A stretch of DNA of 64,000 nucleotides from Thermohalobaculum sp965263335 (lineage in GTDB: Bacteria; Pseudomonadota; Alphaproteobacteria; Rhodobacterales; Rhodobacteraceae): assembly GCA_965263335.1 (NCBI GenBank), contig CBDHHE010000001.1, positions 4,588,001 to 4,652,000 of the forward strand, read 5' to 3'. A model generated the notes under the pieces. It was not told the origin of the DNA and did not search any database. It saw nothing but the letters and a program-made list of their open reading frames with translations. Both the position numbers and the translations under genes were made by a program. Shown piece after piece: positions 1 through 7,712 of this stretch (positions within the stretch are counted from its first letter, which is position 1; each line of letters starts with the position of its first letter).

Positions 1-1
1 G

Positions 2-586
2 GCGGATCTCCTCTTTGGGACGCATGGGCAATTCACGACCTCGGGCGCCAAACGAATGGCGAGGCGGATCGAGCCCTACGAGCCGCTCTGGTTCGAAGAA
101 CCTGTGGCCGCCGAGATGCCCGAGCAGATGGCAGAGGTTGCACGATCCACCTCCACCCCCATCGCGACGGGCGAAAGACTGACCACGAAATACGAGTTCC
201 AGCGGGTCCTGACCTGTGGCGCTGCATCGATCCTCCAGCCTGCTTTGGGGCGGGTTGGTGGCCTTTTGGAGGCGAAAAAGATCGCTGCAATGGCTGAAAC
301 ACACTATGCGCAGATGGCGCCACACCTGTATTGTGGTCCGGTCGAGGGTGCGGCGAATGTGCACTTGGCAGCGTGCAGTCCGAACTTTCTTATTCTCGAG
401 AGTATTGAGCGATGGGATGGGTTCCACGGAGAGATTATCTCCGGAATAGATTGGCAGAACGGATATGTCATCCCGCCGACCGAGCCGGGGCTGGGCATAA
501 CGTTAAACGAGGATCTCGCCCGCGCGAATCCTTACTCAGGCGCGGAGCTTCATCTGGAAATGGTGCCCGAGCCCCTAGACCCGTGA
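2..586 (+). CDS. Mandelate racemase / muconate lactonizing enzyme family protein (enolase superfamily), 3' part
   Basis: The coding frame is open from the first bases of the window, so the start lies upstream; about 194 C-terminal residues are present. The visible N-terminal stretch DLLFGTHGQFTTSGA followed by EPYEPLWFEEP is typical of the (beta/alpha)7-beta barrel of the enolase superfamily: the WFEEP segment carries an acidic metal ligand and ATGERL follows in the next strand. Such enzymes abstract a proton alpha to a carboxylate; many act as sugar-acid dehydratases. The exact substrate cannot be read from this fragment. Its stop codon overlaps the GTG start of the following acetyltransferase (GTGA), so the two are translationally coupled in a short catabolic-looking operon. 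Confidence 0.85.
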   Translation, partial: ADLLFGTHGQFTTSGAKRMARRIEPYEPLWFEEPVAAEMPEQMAEVARSTSTPIATGERLTTKYEFQRVLTCGAASILQPALGRVGGLLEAKKIAAMAETHYAQMAPHLYCGPVEGAANVHLAACSPNFLILESIERWDGFHGEIISGIDWQNGYVIPPTEPGLGITLNEDLARANPYSGAELHLEMVPEPLDP

Positions 587-1047
587 GCGCTGAATTCAAC
601 TTGCGTGTGGCGGTATCGGCGGATGTCCCGGCCATGGCGGATGTCATGCGCGCGGGTTTGGACGAGACCGACTATATCCCGCGTCTGCATGAACCGGCCG
701 AGGACCGGGCGTTTTTGGCTGGACTGCTGTGGGGCGCCGACGCCTGGGTGGCGGTCCGCGGTGATGAACTGGCCGGGTTCATCGCGGTCGCCAAAGGCGT
801 CGTGCCCACGCTCTACGTTCATCCGAGCCGACAGAACCTCGGGCTTGGTGCGCGCCTGCTGGATCAGGCGAGGGAAGGGCGCACGGACCTCGAGCTGTGG
901 TGCTTTCAGGCCAACGAGGGCGCCCGCAGGTTCTACGAGAACAACGGCTTCAGGGCGGTCGAGTTCACAGATGGTGCAGGCAATGACGAAGGTCTGCCCG
1001 ATGTTCGGTATGTTTGGCGGCGCGATCGTTCGGGATCCCGGTCGTGA
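583..1047 (+). CDS. GNAT family N-acetyltransferase
   Basis: A 154-residue protein starting at a GTG that overlaps the upstream stop codon. It has the GNAT layout: an N-terminal segment beginning LRVAVSADVPAMADVM, a central strand reading TLYVHPSRQNLGLGARLL, whose Q/RxxGxG/A pattern is the acetyl-CoA pyrophosphate loop (motif A), and a C-terminal ANEGARRFYENNGF segment (motif B). It should transfer an acyl group from acyl-CoA to an amine. The substrate is unknown; placement between an enolase-superfamily enzyme and an aminotransferase suggests a small amine or amino-acid intermediate, but that is inference. Its stop overlaps the GTG start of the next gene. Confidence 0.85.
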   Translation: MSAEFNLRVAVSADVPAMADVMRAGLDETDYIPRLHEPAEDRAFLAGLLWGADAWVAVRGDELAGFIAVAKGVVPTLYVHPSRQNLGLGARLLDQAREGRTDLELWCFQANEGARRFYENNGFRAVEFTDGAGNDEGLPDVRYVWRRDRSGSRS

Positions 1048-1946
1048 GCAAGTGGGATGACGGCGCGGCATGGATGGCGGGCGCCGTCGTGCCGATCGCG
1101 GACGCCAAGATCGGTGTCACCGACTGGGGCGTCACGCGCTCAGACATCACGTATGATGTGGTCCCTGTCTGGAATGGCGCATTCTTCCGGCTCGGCGACT
1201 ATATTGAGCGGTTCCTGGCATCGTGCGACTCGATGCGGCTCGATCCGGGCATGGATGAGGCAGGGATCCGCGATGCCCTGCATCAGATCGTCGCGCGGAG
1301 CGGACTAGAGGCGGCTTATGTTGCGATGGTTTGCTCCCGCGGGACGCCGTTGGTGCCGGGCACCCGTGACCCCCGGCACTGTGCAAACCACTTCTATGGC
1401 TGGTGCGTGCCTTACGTGCACGTGATCAAGCCCGATGTCGCGCAAGCGGGGGCGAGCCTTTGGATCGCGAAGACCGTCAGGCGGATCCCCGAGGACAGCG
1501 TGAACCCCCGGGCGAAGAATTATCACTGGGGGGATTTCACGGCGGGGCTGTTCGAGGCGAAGGACGCCGGCTTCGAGACGGTGGTTCTGCTCGATCACGC
1601 CGACAACCTGACGGAAGGTCCGGGTTTCAACGTCTTCGCGGTCAAAGGCAACCGCGTCTCGACACCCGAAAGAGGCGTTCTTGGCGGGATCACCCGGCGC
1701 ACGGTGCTCGAGATGTGCGCCGAGGTGGGGCTGGAGACACAGTCCCGCGCCGTGCCCCTTGCCGAGTTTCTCGAGGCTGATGAAGTCTTTATCTCGACCT
1801 CCGGCGGAGGGGTCGTGCCCATCGTTAGGGTTGATGACCGGACATTCAGCAACGGCGCGCCTGGACCGGTTTCAAGCCGTTTGCGGACCCTCTACTTCGA
1901 ATGGCTCGAGCGAGACACACACCGCGATGCGATTGTCTATCGCTGA
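1044..1946 (+). CDS. Class IV aminotransferase (branched-chain / (R)-amine transaminase-like)
   Basis: A 300-residue PLP-dependent fold-type IV aminotransferase. The GTG at 1044 overlaps the GNAT stop and places the catalytic lysine at about position 158 (NPRAKNYHW), close to K159 of E. coli IlvE. The downstream LTEGPGFNVFAVKGN segment holds the Glu that contacts the PLP pyridine nitrogen. The N-terminal segment TRSDITYDVV followed by PVWNGAFFRL resembles the SDLTYDV...VWNGxFFRL pattern of fungal and bacterial (R)-selective amine transaminases more than the canonical IlvE pattern. It is the last gene of the coupled three-gene operon. A branched-chain aminotransferase role remains possible. 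Confidence 0.8.
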   Translation: MSKWDDGAAWMAGAVVPIADAKIGVTDWGVTRSDITYDVVPVWNGAFFRLGDYIERFLASCDSMRLDPGMDEAGIRDALHQIVARSGLEAAYVAMVCSRGTPLVPGTRDPRHCANHFYGWCVPYVHVIKPDVAQAGASLWIAKTVRRIPEDSVNPRAKNYHWGDFTAGLFEAKDAGFETVVLLDHADNLTEGPGFNVFAVKGNRVSTPERGVLGGITRRTVLEMCAEVGLETQSRAVPLAEFLEADEVFISTSGGGVVPIVRVDDRTFSNGAPGPVSSRLRTLYFEWLERDTHRDAIVYR

Positions 1947-2068
1947 TTCCCTGCAACAAGAGTTGAGCGCATAGGCGAGGCTCGCCCTCAGGCTGTATTC
2001 CTGCACCTTGCAACCCAGCGGGCTTTCGGACATTTTCCGCCCTGCGTGCCGACGGGGAGAATCAGCGT

Positions 2069-2842
2069 ATGACAGAATCTATCCAGTCGGATGGCGAATC
2101 GCCGGCCTATCGCCGGGTCCTGCTGAAACTGTCCGGTGAAGCGCTTATGGGTGACCAGAGCTTCGGTTTGCACCCTCCCACCCTTCAGCGTGTGGCATCC
2201 GAGGTCAAGCGCGCCCACGATCACGAATTCGAGCTTTGCCTCGTGATCGGTGGCGGCAACATCTTCCGCGGCCTGTCCGGGGCGGCTCAGGGGATGGAGC
2301 GCGCCCAGGCCGACTACATGGGCATGCTCGCCACGGTCATGAACGCCCTGGGCATGCAGTCCGCGCTCGAGGAGATCGGCGTGCACACGCGGGTCCTGTC
2401 AGCGATCCCCATGGATACGGTCTGCGAGCCTTACATTCGCCGCCGGGCGGTGCGCCACCTCGAAAAGGGGCGCGTGGTGATCTTCGCGGCCGGTACGGGA
2501 AATCCCTACTTTACCACCGATACCGCGGCGACCCTGCGTGCGATGGAAATGAACTGCGATGCGATCTTCAAGGGCACTCAGGTCGACGGGGTCTACGACA
2601 GTGATCCCAAGACCAACCCCGAGGCGCGGCGCTACGATCATGTGACCTACGACGAGGTGTTGACTAAGAATCTCAGGGTGATGGATGCCTCCGCGATTGC
2701 CTTGGCGCGTGACAACGACCTGCCGATCGTGGTTTTCTCGTTGCAGGAACCTGGGGCGATGACCGTTGTGCTGCAGAAGGGCGGACGGTTCACTCGCGTC
2801 GACAAAGGCTCTCCGGCCGAGCCCGTTGCGGCGGGGGAATGA
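2069..2842 (+). CDS. pyrH: UMP kinase
   Basis: Converts UMP to UDP with ATP, feeding pyrimidine nucleotide, UDP-sugar and lipid A precursor pools. The 257-residue protein has the amino-acid-kinase fold signatures: RRVLLKLSGEALMG near the N-terminus, the GGGNIFRG nucleotide loop, AGTGNPYFTTDTAA and the FKGTQVDGVYDSDP segment. A GGGGAGA ribosome-binding site precedes the ATG. It is slightly longer than E. coli PyrH (241 residues) because of N- and C-terminal extensions. It opens the pyrH-frr-uppS-cdsA-dxr-rseP-bamA block that is conserved widely in proteobacteria. Confidence 0.98.
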   Translation: MTESIQSDGESPAYRRVLLKLSGEALMGDQSFGLHPPTLQRVASEVKRAHDHEFELCLVIGGGNIFRGLSGAAQGMERAQADYMGMLATVMNALGMQSALEEIGVHTRVLSAIPMDTVCEPYIRRRAVRHLEKGRVVIFAAGTGNPYFTTDTAATLRAMEMNCDAIFKGTQVDGVYDSDPKTNPEARRYDHVTYDEVLTKNLRVMDASAIALARDNDLPIVVFSLQEPGAMTVVLQKGGRFTRVDKGSPAEPVAAGE

Positions 2843-2854
2843 GAGAACTGAGCC

Positions 2855-3418
2855 ATGGCGGACGACATCGAGATTGATCTGGACGATATTGAACGGCGGA
2901 TGGAAGGCGCGATCACAGCATTGAAATCCGACTTCGCGACCCTGCGAACGGGGCGGGCTTCCGCGTCGATGCTGGATGCCATCCAAGTCGAAGCCTATGG
3001 CCAGATGACTCCGATCAATCAGGTGGGCACCGTGAATGTTCCCGAACCACGGATGGTGACGGTCAGCGTGTGGGACAAGTCGCTGGTCAACACTGTCGAC
3101 AAGGCCATCAGGAGTTCGGGGCTCGGCATCAACCCAGTGATGGATGGCACCCTGCTGCGCCTTCCGATTCCTGAGTTGAACGAGGAGCGGCGCCGCGAAT
3201 TGACCAAAGTTGCGGGGCAGTATGCAGAGAATGCACGCGTGGCAATCCGAAATGTGCGCCGCGACGGAATGGACCAGATCAAGAAGGCCAAGTCCGAGGG
3301 GATGTCCGAGGACGAGCAGAAGCTGTATCATGATGAAATACAGGAACTGACCGACAGTGCCATCACCCAGGCGGATGAGGCGCTCGAGGTCAAGCAGCAG
3401 GAGATCATGCAGGTCTAA
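2855..3418 (+). CDS. frr: Ribosome recycling factor
   Basis: Splits post-termination 70S ribosomes together with EF-G. At 187 residues it matches the family length (185 in E. coli). It shows the conserved LRTGRASASMLD segment of the first long helix and the C-terminal helix with NVRRDGMDQIKKAKSEG. It begins 12 bases after pyrH, in the usual pyrH-frr order, so the two are almost certainly cotranscribed. Confidence 0.98.
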   Translation: MADDIEIDLDDIERRMEGAITALKSDFATLRTGRASASMLDAIQVEAYGQMTPINQVGTVNVPEPRMVTVSVWDKSLVNTVDKAIRSSGLGINPVMDGTLLRLPIPELNEERRRELTKVAGQYAENARVAIRNVRRDGMDQIKKAKSEGMSEDEQKLYHDEIQELTDSAITQADEALEVKQQEIMQV

Positions 3419-3496
3419 CCATTTGTTCTGGTTCGCGGCACCCTCGGGGAGCGGCGCGCCAGTATGGCAGACGTTTGTTTGGTCTGAGGAAAGCGT

Positions 3497-4219
3497 ATGA
3501 CGACTGAGACCGGTCAATCTCCGCATCATGTCGCCATCATTATGGATGGAAATGGCCGTTGGGCCACTCGACTGGGGCGCCCGCGTACGTTTGGGCATCA
3601 CCGTGGTGCGGAGCGCGTTCGTGAAGTGCTCAAGACCGCGCCGACCTTGGGCATCAAGGTCCTGACATTGTTCGCGTTCTCCACCGAGAACTGGCGCCGC
3701 CCGGAATACGAAGTCAAGGTCCTGATGGGCTTGTTCCGCCGCTACGCGGTGCGCGAAATCGACGAACTCGATTCGGCAGGGGTCCGTGTGCGCTTCATCG
3801 GTCAACGAGAGCGCTTGCCATCAGATTTGCAGCGCATGATGACGCAGCTTGAAGAGCGGACAGCGGAAAATGATCTGATCACGCTCCAGGTCGCGCTCTC
3901 CTACGGTTCACGCGCCGAGATCACCGGTGCGGTGCGTCGTATTGCCGCTGAGATCGCATCGGGCGAACGCAGCGCCGAAGCGATCGACGAAGAGCTGATC
4001 TCGGCATCGCTAGACACAGGTGGCGTTCCCGATCCGGACCTTGTGATCCGCACTTCGGGCGAATTCCGTGTGTCGAACTTCCTGCTCTGGCAGGCCGCCT
4101 ACGCAGAGTTCGAGTTTGTGGACGTGTGCTGGCCCGACTTCACTGCCGAGCATCTGACCGAGATTGTATCGCGCTTCGGAAAGCGCGAGCGGCGGTACGG
4201 GGCCGTCGCGTCCTCCTGA
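3497..4219 (+). CDS. uppS: Di-trans,poly-cis-undecaprenyl diphosphate synthase
   Basis: Condenses isopentenyl diphosphate units onto farnesyl diphosphate to make the C55 carrier lipid for peptidoglycan and O-antigen synthesis. The 240-residue protein opens with HHVAIIMDGNGRWA, containing the catalytic Asp of the cis-prenyltransferases, followed by GHHRGAERVREVL and the TLFAFSTENWRRP substrate segment. The C-terminal DLVIRTSGEFRVSNFLLWQ matches the family signature, although the usual Gln after RTSGE is Phe here. A GAGGAAAGCGT leader precedes the ATG. It is followed closely by cdsA. Confidence 0.97.
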   Translation: MTTETGQSPHHVAIIMDGNGRWATRLGRPRTFGHHRGAERVREVLKTAPTLGIKVLTLFAFSTENWRRPEYEVKVLMGLFRRYAVREIDELDSAGVRVRFIGQRERLPSDLQRMMTQLEERTAENDLITLQVALSYGSRAEITGAVRRIAAEIASGERSAEAIDEELISASLDTGGVPDPDLVIRTSGEFRVSNFLLWQAAYAEFEFVDVCWPDFTAEHLTEIVSRFGKRERRYGAVASS

Positions 4220-4232
4220 GCGGTGGAGCGGG

Positions 4233-5072
4233 ATGCGATCCAACAGCGCGTCCCGAGCAGGCCGTTTTACTGATTTGCGGGTACGCACCGCATCCGCTCT
4301 CGCAATTGCAGCGCTCGCCTTCGTCTGCGTCTACGCTGGCGGCGTGTGGTCCACTCTTCTTGCTGTCGTTGCCTGCGGTGCAATGGCCTACGAGTGGCGT
4401 TCGATCACGGCGCACGCTGGTGCGCCGCCGGGGCGAGATGCACTGACCCCTGCAATCGGTGTGTCTGGTGCCGTTCTCCTTGCGCATTTCGCGGACCCCG
4501 GCACGGCATTGCTCTGGCTCGGCGCACTGGCAGTTGTCGCAGCCGTCGTCGATCTCCGATCATCGCGCGTCGGACCCTTGTGGGGTTGCGCAGGCGTGCT
4601 CTACATCGGTGTTGCGGGTGTGGCATTCGTGGCGCTGCGCGGCTACGAGCCGTTCGGTTTTCTCAGCATCGTCTGGGTCGCCCTGACCGTTGTGGCGGCG
4701 GACGTCGGCGGCTACTTCGCGGGTCGGATGATTGGAGGACCCAAGCTGTGGCCAGTGGTCAGTCCGAAAAAGACCTGGGCCGGCCTTGCAGGCGGGGTGG
4801 GACTGGCTTTCATCGTCGGCGGGCTTTTCAGCTGGGCAACGACAGGAACGTATTTCTACCAGGTCTGTACGGTCTCTTCCCTCGCCGCACTCCTCGCACA
4901 GGGTGGAGATCTGGCCGAATCGGCGTTGAAACGTCACTTCAGTGTCAAGGACTCCGGTACACTGATACCCGGGCATGGAGGGGTGCTTGACCGCCTCGAC
5001 GGTCATATGGCAGCGACCCTCGTTGCCTCGGCAGTCACCTTCGCACGAGGGCAGACTGTCTTTATCTGGTGA
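4233..5072 (+). CDS. cdsA: Phosphatidate cytidylyltransferase
   Basis: Makes CDP-diacylglycerol from phosphatidate and CTP, the branch point of phospholipid synthesis, at the inner membrane. The ATG at 4233, preceded by GGTGGAGCGG, gives 279 residues with several hydrophobic helices. The C-terminal KRHFSVKDSGTLIPGHGG with following DRLD is an exact match to the CDS family signature (KR...KD...PGHGG...DR.D). An in-frame start further upstream would overlap uppS and lacks a ribosome-binding site. The stop overlaps an in-frame GTG of dxr. Confidence 0.95.
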   Translation: MRSNSASRAGRFTDLRVRTASALAIAALAFVCVYAGGVWSTLLAVVACGAMAYEWRSITAHAGAPPGRDALTPAIGVSGAVLLAHFADPGTALLWLGALAVVAAVVDLRSSRVGPLWGCAGVLYIGVAGVAFVALRGYEPFGFLSIVWVALTVVAADVGGYFAGRMIGGPKLWPVVSPKKTWAGLAGGVGLAFIVGGLFSWATTGTYFYQVCTVSSLAALLAQGGDLAESALKRHFSVKDSGTLIPGHGGVLDRLDGHMAATLVASAVTFARGQTVFIW

Positions 5073-5092
5073 GGCAGGCTAAGGACTGGGCG

Positions 5093-6259
5093 ATGGGTCG
5101 TCGGATCAGCATTCTCGGAGTGACCGGCTCGATCGGAGTGAATACGGTGAGTGTCGTCGAGGCGCTCGGCCGGGAGCACTTCGATGTGGTTGCCGTCACC
5201 GGGCACGCCAACATCAACGGACTGGCAGATTCTGCGAAGCGGCTCGGTGCAGAGATCGCTGTCACAGCCGACCCCGCGCGGCTCGAGGCATTGCGCACGG
5301 CGCTCGAGGGCACCGGTGTTGAGGCTGCTGCAGGCCCGACAGCGCTGGAGGAGGCCGCTGCGCGTCCCGCAGACTGGGTAATGTCCGCCATTGTTGGTGC
5401 CGCGGGCCTGAGACCAACCATGGCAGCGGTGCGTCAGGGCGCGACGATCGCACTTGCCAACAAGGAGTGCCTTGTTGCCGCCGGCTCGGTGTTCCTCGCC
5501 GAGATCGAACAACACAAAGCGCGGCTTCTGCCGGTCGACAGCGAGCACAACGCAATCTTCCAGCTGGTGGCCGGCGAGCCCGATTCACTGATCGAACGGC
5601 TTCTGCTTACAGCGTCGGGTGGGCCGTTCCGGACGTGGAGCCGTGCCCAGATGGCAGCCGCCAGCCCGAAACAGGCGGTGGCACACCCAAACTGGTCGAT
5701 GGGTGCGCGCATCTCGATTGACAGCGCCTCAATGTTCAACAAGGCGCTCGAGATGATCGAGGCCGGGCACTTGTTTCGAGTGAACCCGGACCAGATCGAA
5801 GTCGTCGTTCATCCGCAGTCGATCATTCACTCGATGATCGGCTATGAGGATGGCTCGATCCTGGCACATCTCGGGCCGTCTGACATGCGGGTCGCGATCG
5901 GCCACACATTGGCCTGGCCCGAGCGCGCCAAGTTGCCCGTGGACCGGTTGGACTTCGCCAAGCTGGCACGACTGGATTTCGAACCGCCCGATCCTGATCG
6001 GTTTCCAGCGCTGCGGCTTGCGCGTGAAGCGATGCACGCCGGTGGTGTTGCGCCATGTGTGCTAAATGGTGCCCATGAAGTCGCACTCGATGCATTTATT
6101 GCTGGTGAGATCGGATTTCTGGATATGGCCTGCCTTGTTGAAGACACACTCGAGCGACTAGATGTCAACCAACAGGCAACCTCCCTAGAGGATATCTTTG
6201 CCGCAGATGAGTGGGCGCGCCGCACGGCACAAGGTCTGACCGTCAAGCGCGCGGTATAG
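5093..6259 (+). CDS. dxr: 1-deoxy-D-xylulose 5-phosphate reductoisomerase
   Basis: Second enzyme of the MEP isoprenoid pathway: NADPH-dependent rearrangement and reduction of DXP to 2-C-methyl-D-erythritol 4-phosphate. The Rossmann motif GVTGSIG lies at residues 9-15 and the metal-binding segment VDSEHNAIFQ is present. The ATG at 5093 has AAGGA eight bases upstream and places the nucleotide motif exactly as in other Dxr proteins (388 residues). A GTG at 5069 overlapping the cdsA stop is an alternative start. It supplies isopentenyl diphosphate for the neighbouring uppS. Confidence 0.97.
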   Translation: MGRRISILGVTGSIGVNTVSVVEALGREHFDVVAVTGHANINGLADSAKRLGAEIAVTADPARLEALRTALEGTGVEAAAGPTALEEAAARPADWVMSAIVGAAGLRPTMAAVRQGATIALANKECLVAAGSVFLAEIEQHKARLLPVDSEHNAIFQLVAGEPDSLIERLLLTASGGPFRTWSRAQMAAASPKQAVAHPNWSMGARISIDSASMFNKALEMIEAGHLFRVNPDQIEVVVHPQSIIHSMIGYEDGSILAHLGPSDMRVAIGHTLAWPERAKLPVDRLDFAKLARLDFEPPDPDRFPALRLAREAMHAGGVAPCVLNGAHEVALDAFIAGEIGFLDMACLVEDTLERLDVNQQATSLEDIFAADEWARRTAQGLTVKRAV

Positions 6260-6278
6260 CGGATTCTGGAACGAACGC

Positions 6279-7619
6279 ATGGAGATCATCAACGCAATCC
6301 CGCTCGTCGGGCCGTTTCTAGCGGTTGTCATTCCCTTTCTGCTCGTCTTGTCGATTGTGGTTGCGGTGCACGAGCTGGGGCATCTGCTGGTCGGTCGGTG
6401 GTGCGGGATCAAGGCCGAAGTGTACTCCATCGGTTTCGGCAAGGTGATCTGGTCGAGAACCGACAGGCACGGCACGGTATGGCAGGTGGCGGCGCTTCCG
6501 CTTGGCGGGTTCGTCAAGTTCCTGGGTGACATGGACCCGGCGAGCGCTGGCAAGGCGGATGACAATGACATACCCGCCCATGACCGGCACCGCGCCTTCC
6601 ACAATGCGAGCCTGAGGAGCCGGACGCTTACGGTTCTGGCCGGGCCTGTGGCAAATTTCCTGCTGTCCATCCTGATCTTTGCGGCCATCGGGTTCTCCGT
6701 TGGAAAGCCGTCGGAAGAACCCATCGTTGGTGCGGTCGCCGAAGGGTACGAAGACGAGATCGGCCTGATGCCCGGTGATCGCATCCTCGCGATCGATGGC
6801 GTGTCCATGCAAACCTACGATCAAGCGCACCTGGCGCTCAGGAAAACCGGCGGCGCACCGACGCCGGTGCGGATCGAGCGGGACGGCGAGCGGATGGAGG
6901 TCACCAGCCGCTACACCTGGCGGTCATTGGTCACCGGGCTCGACGCATCGGGTGGGGCTGCAAATGTCGGCATCCTTCCTGGCGATCTGATCGTCGAGTT
7001 GGATGGAAAGCCCGTTTCGAGCGCACGTGACGTGCAGCTGATAGGGATCGAGCTCACGCCGGGCGATACGGTGCCGATTGTCGTCGAGCGTGAAGATCAG
7101 CGCATCGAATTCGACTTCCAGCCCACGTCGCGCTACCGCGAACACCCGATCACGGGCGAGCAAGGTCACTGGCCGATGATCGGTATTCGCCTTGGCGACT
7201 TCCGGATCGCGCCCGAACTCGTGTTCGCAAGGCCGGACGAGGCGCTGCTCTACGGTGTGCAGCGGGTCTGGCAGATCATCACCGACACGATCGAGTTCGT
7301 GAACCAGATCATCTTCCGGGGCGCTGACACCAGCAATCTGTCGGGTCCGATCGGGATTGCCAAATTCTCCGGTGAGGCAGCCGAGCGCGGGGCCACGTCT
7401 CTCCTGCACTTCGTGGCCTTTCTTTCGACCGCCATCGGGCTCTTCAATCTCTTCCCGATTCCCGTCCTCGATGGGGGACATCTGATGTTCTACATTGCGG
7501 AGGCATTGCGTGGCCGCCCGGTCGGCGAAGCCTGGATGCGCATGGGCACCATGGTGGGCCTTTCGGTTGTGCTGTTGCTAATGGTCTTCGTCACCTATAA
7601 TGATTTCATGAAGCTCTGA
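6279..7619 (+). CDS. rseP: RIP metalloprotease RseP (site-2 protease)
   Basis: Intramembrane zinc protease of the regulated intramembrane proteolysis cascade, classically cutting anti-sigma factors in the envelope stress response. The protein has 446 residues. The first membrane segment carries the HExxH motif in VAVHELGHLLVGR, the middle region contains two PDZ-like domains (around the LMPGDRILAIDG and ILPGDLIVELDG segments), and the last part has the second active-site motif NLFPIPVLDGGHL. Its place directly before bamA is conserved and fits a role in outer membrane protein stress. Confidence 0.95.
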   Translation: MEIINAIPLVGPFLAVVIPFLLVLSIVVAVHELGHLLVGRWCGIKAEVYSIGFGKVIWSRTDRHGTVWQVAALPLGGFVKFLGDMDPASAGKADDNDIPAHDRHRAFHNASLRSRTLTVLAGPVANFLLSILIFAAIGFSVGKPSEEPIVGAVAEGYEDEIGLMPGDRILAIDGVSMQTYDQAHLALRKTGGAPTPVRIERDGERMEVTSRYTWRSLVTGLDASGGAANVGILPGDLIVELDGKPVSSARDVQLIGIELTPGDTVPIVVEREDQRIEFDFQPTSRYREHPITGEQGHWPMIGIRLGDFRIAPELVFARPDEALLYGVQRVWQIITDTIEFVNQIIFRGADTSNLSGPIGIAKFSGEAAERGATSLLHFVAFLSTAIGLFNLFPIPVLDGGHLMFYIAEALRGRPVGEAWMRMGTMVGLSVVLLLMVFVTYNDFMKL

Positions 7620-7635
7620 GGCCCAACCGGGCTTT
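7619..7635 (+). terminator. Weak hairpin after rseP
   Basis: A six-base-pair stem (AGGCCC/GGGCTT with one G-T pair) with loop AACC begins at the last base of the rseP stop codon and ends in TTT. It may attenuate transcription before bamA. The short stem and minimal T run make it a weak call. Confidence 0.25.
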
Positions 7636-7712
7636 AGAGCTCGGCAAAACGTTGGGACAGGTCGGTTCGCGCAGCCCATTCAACCGGGCGCGAGACCCGG
7701 CATGGAGGGGTC

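Noticed and set aside
1963..1987. GGCG...CGCC hairpin after the aminotransferase as a terminator
   Set aside because: The stem is only four base pairs and no T run follows.
2399..3805. 468-residue minus-strand reading frame opposite pyrH/frr
   Set aside because: It crosses two certain genes and an intergenic gap, and has shadow-like composition.
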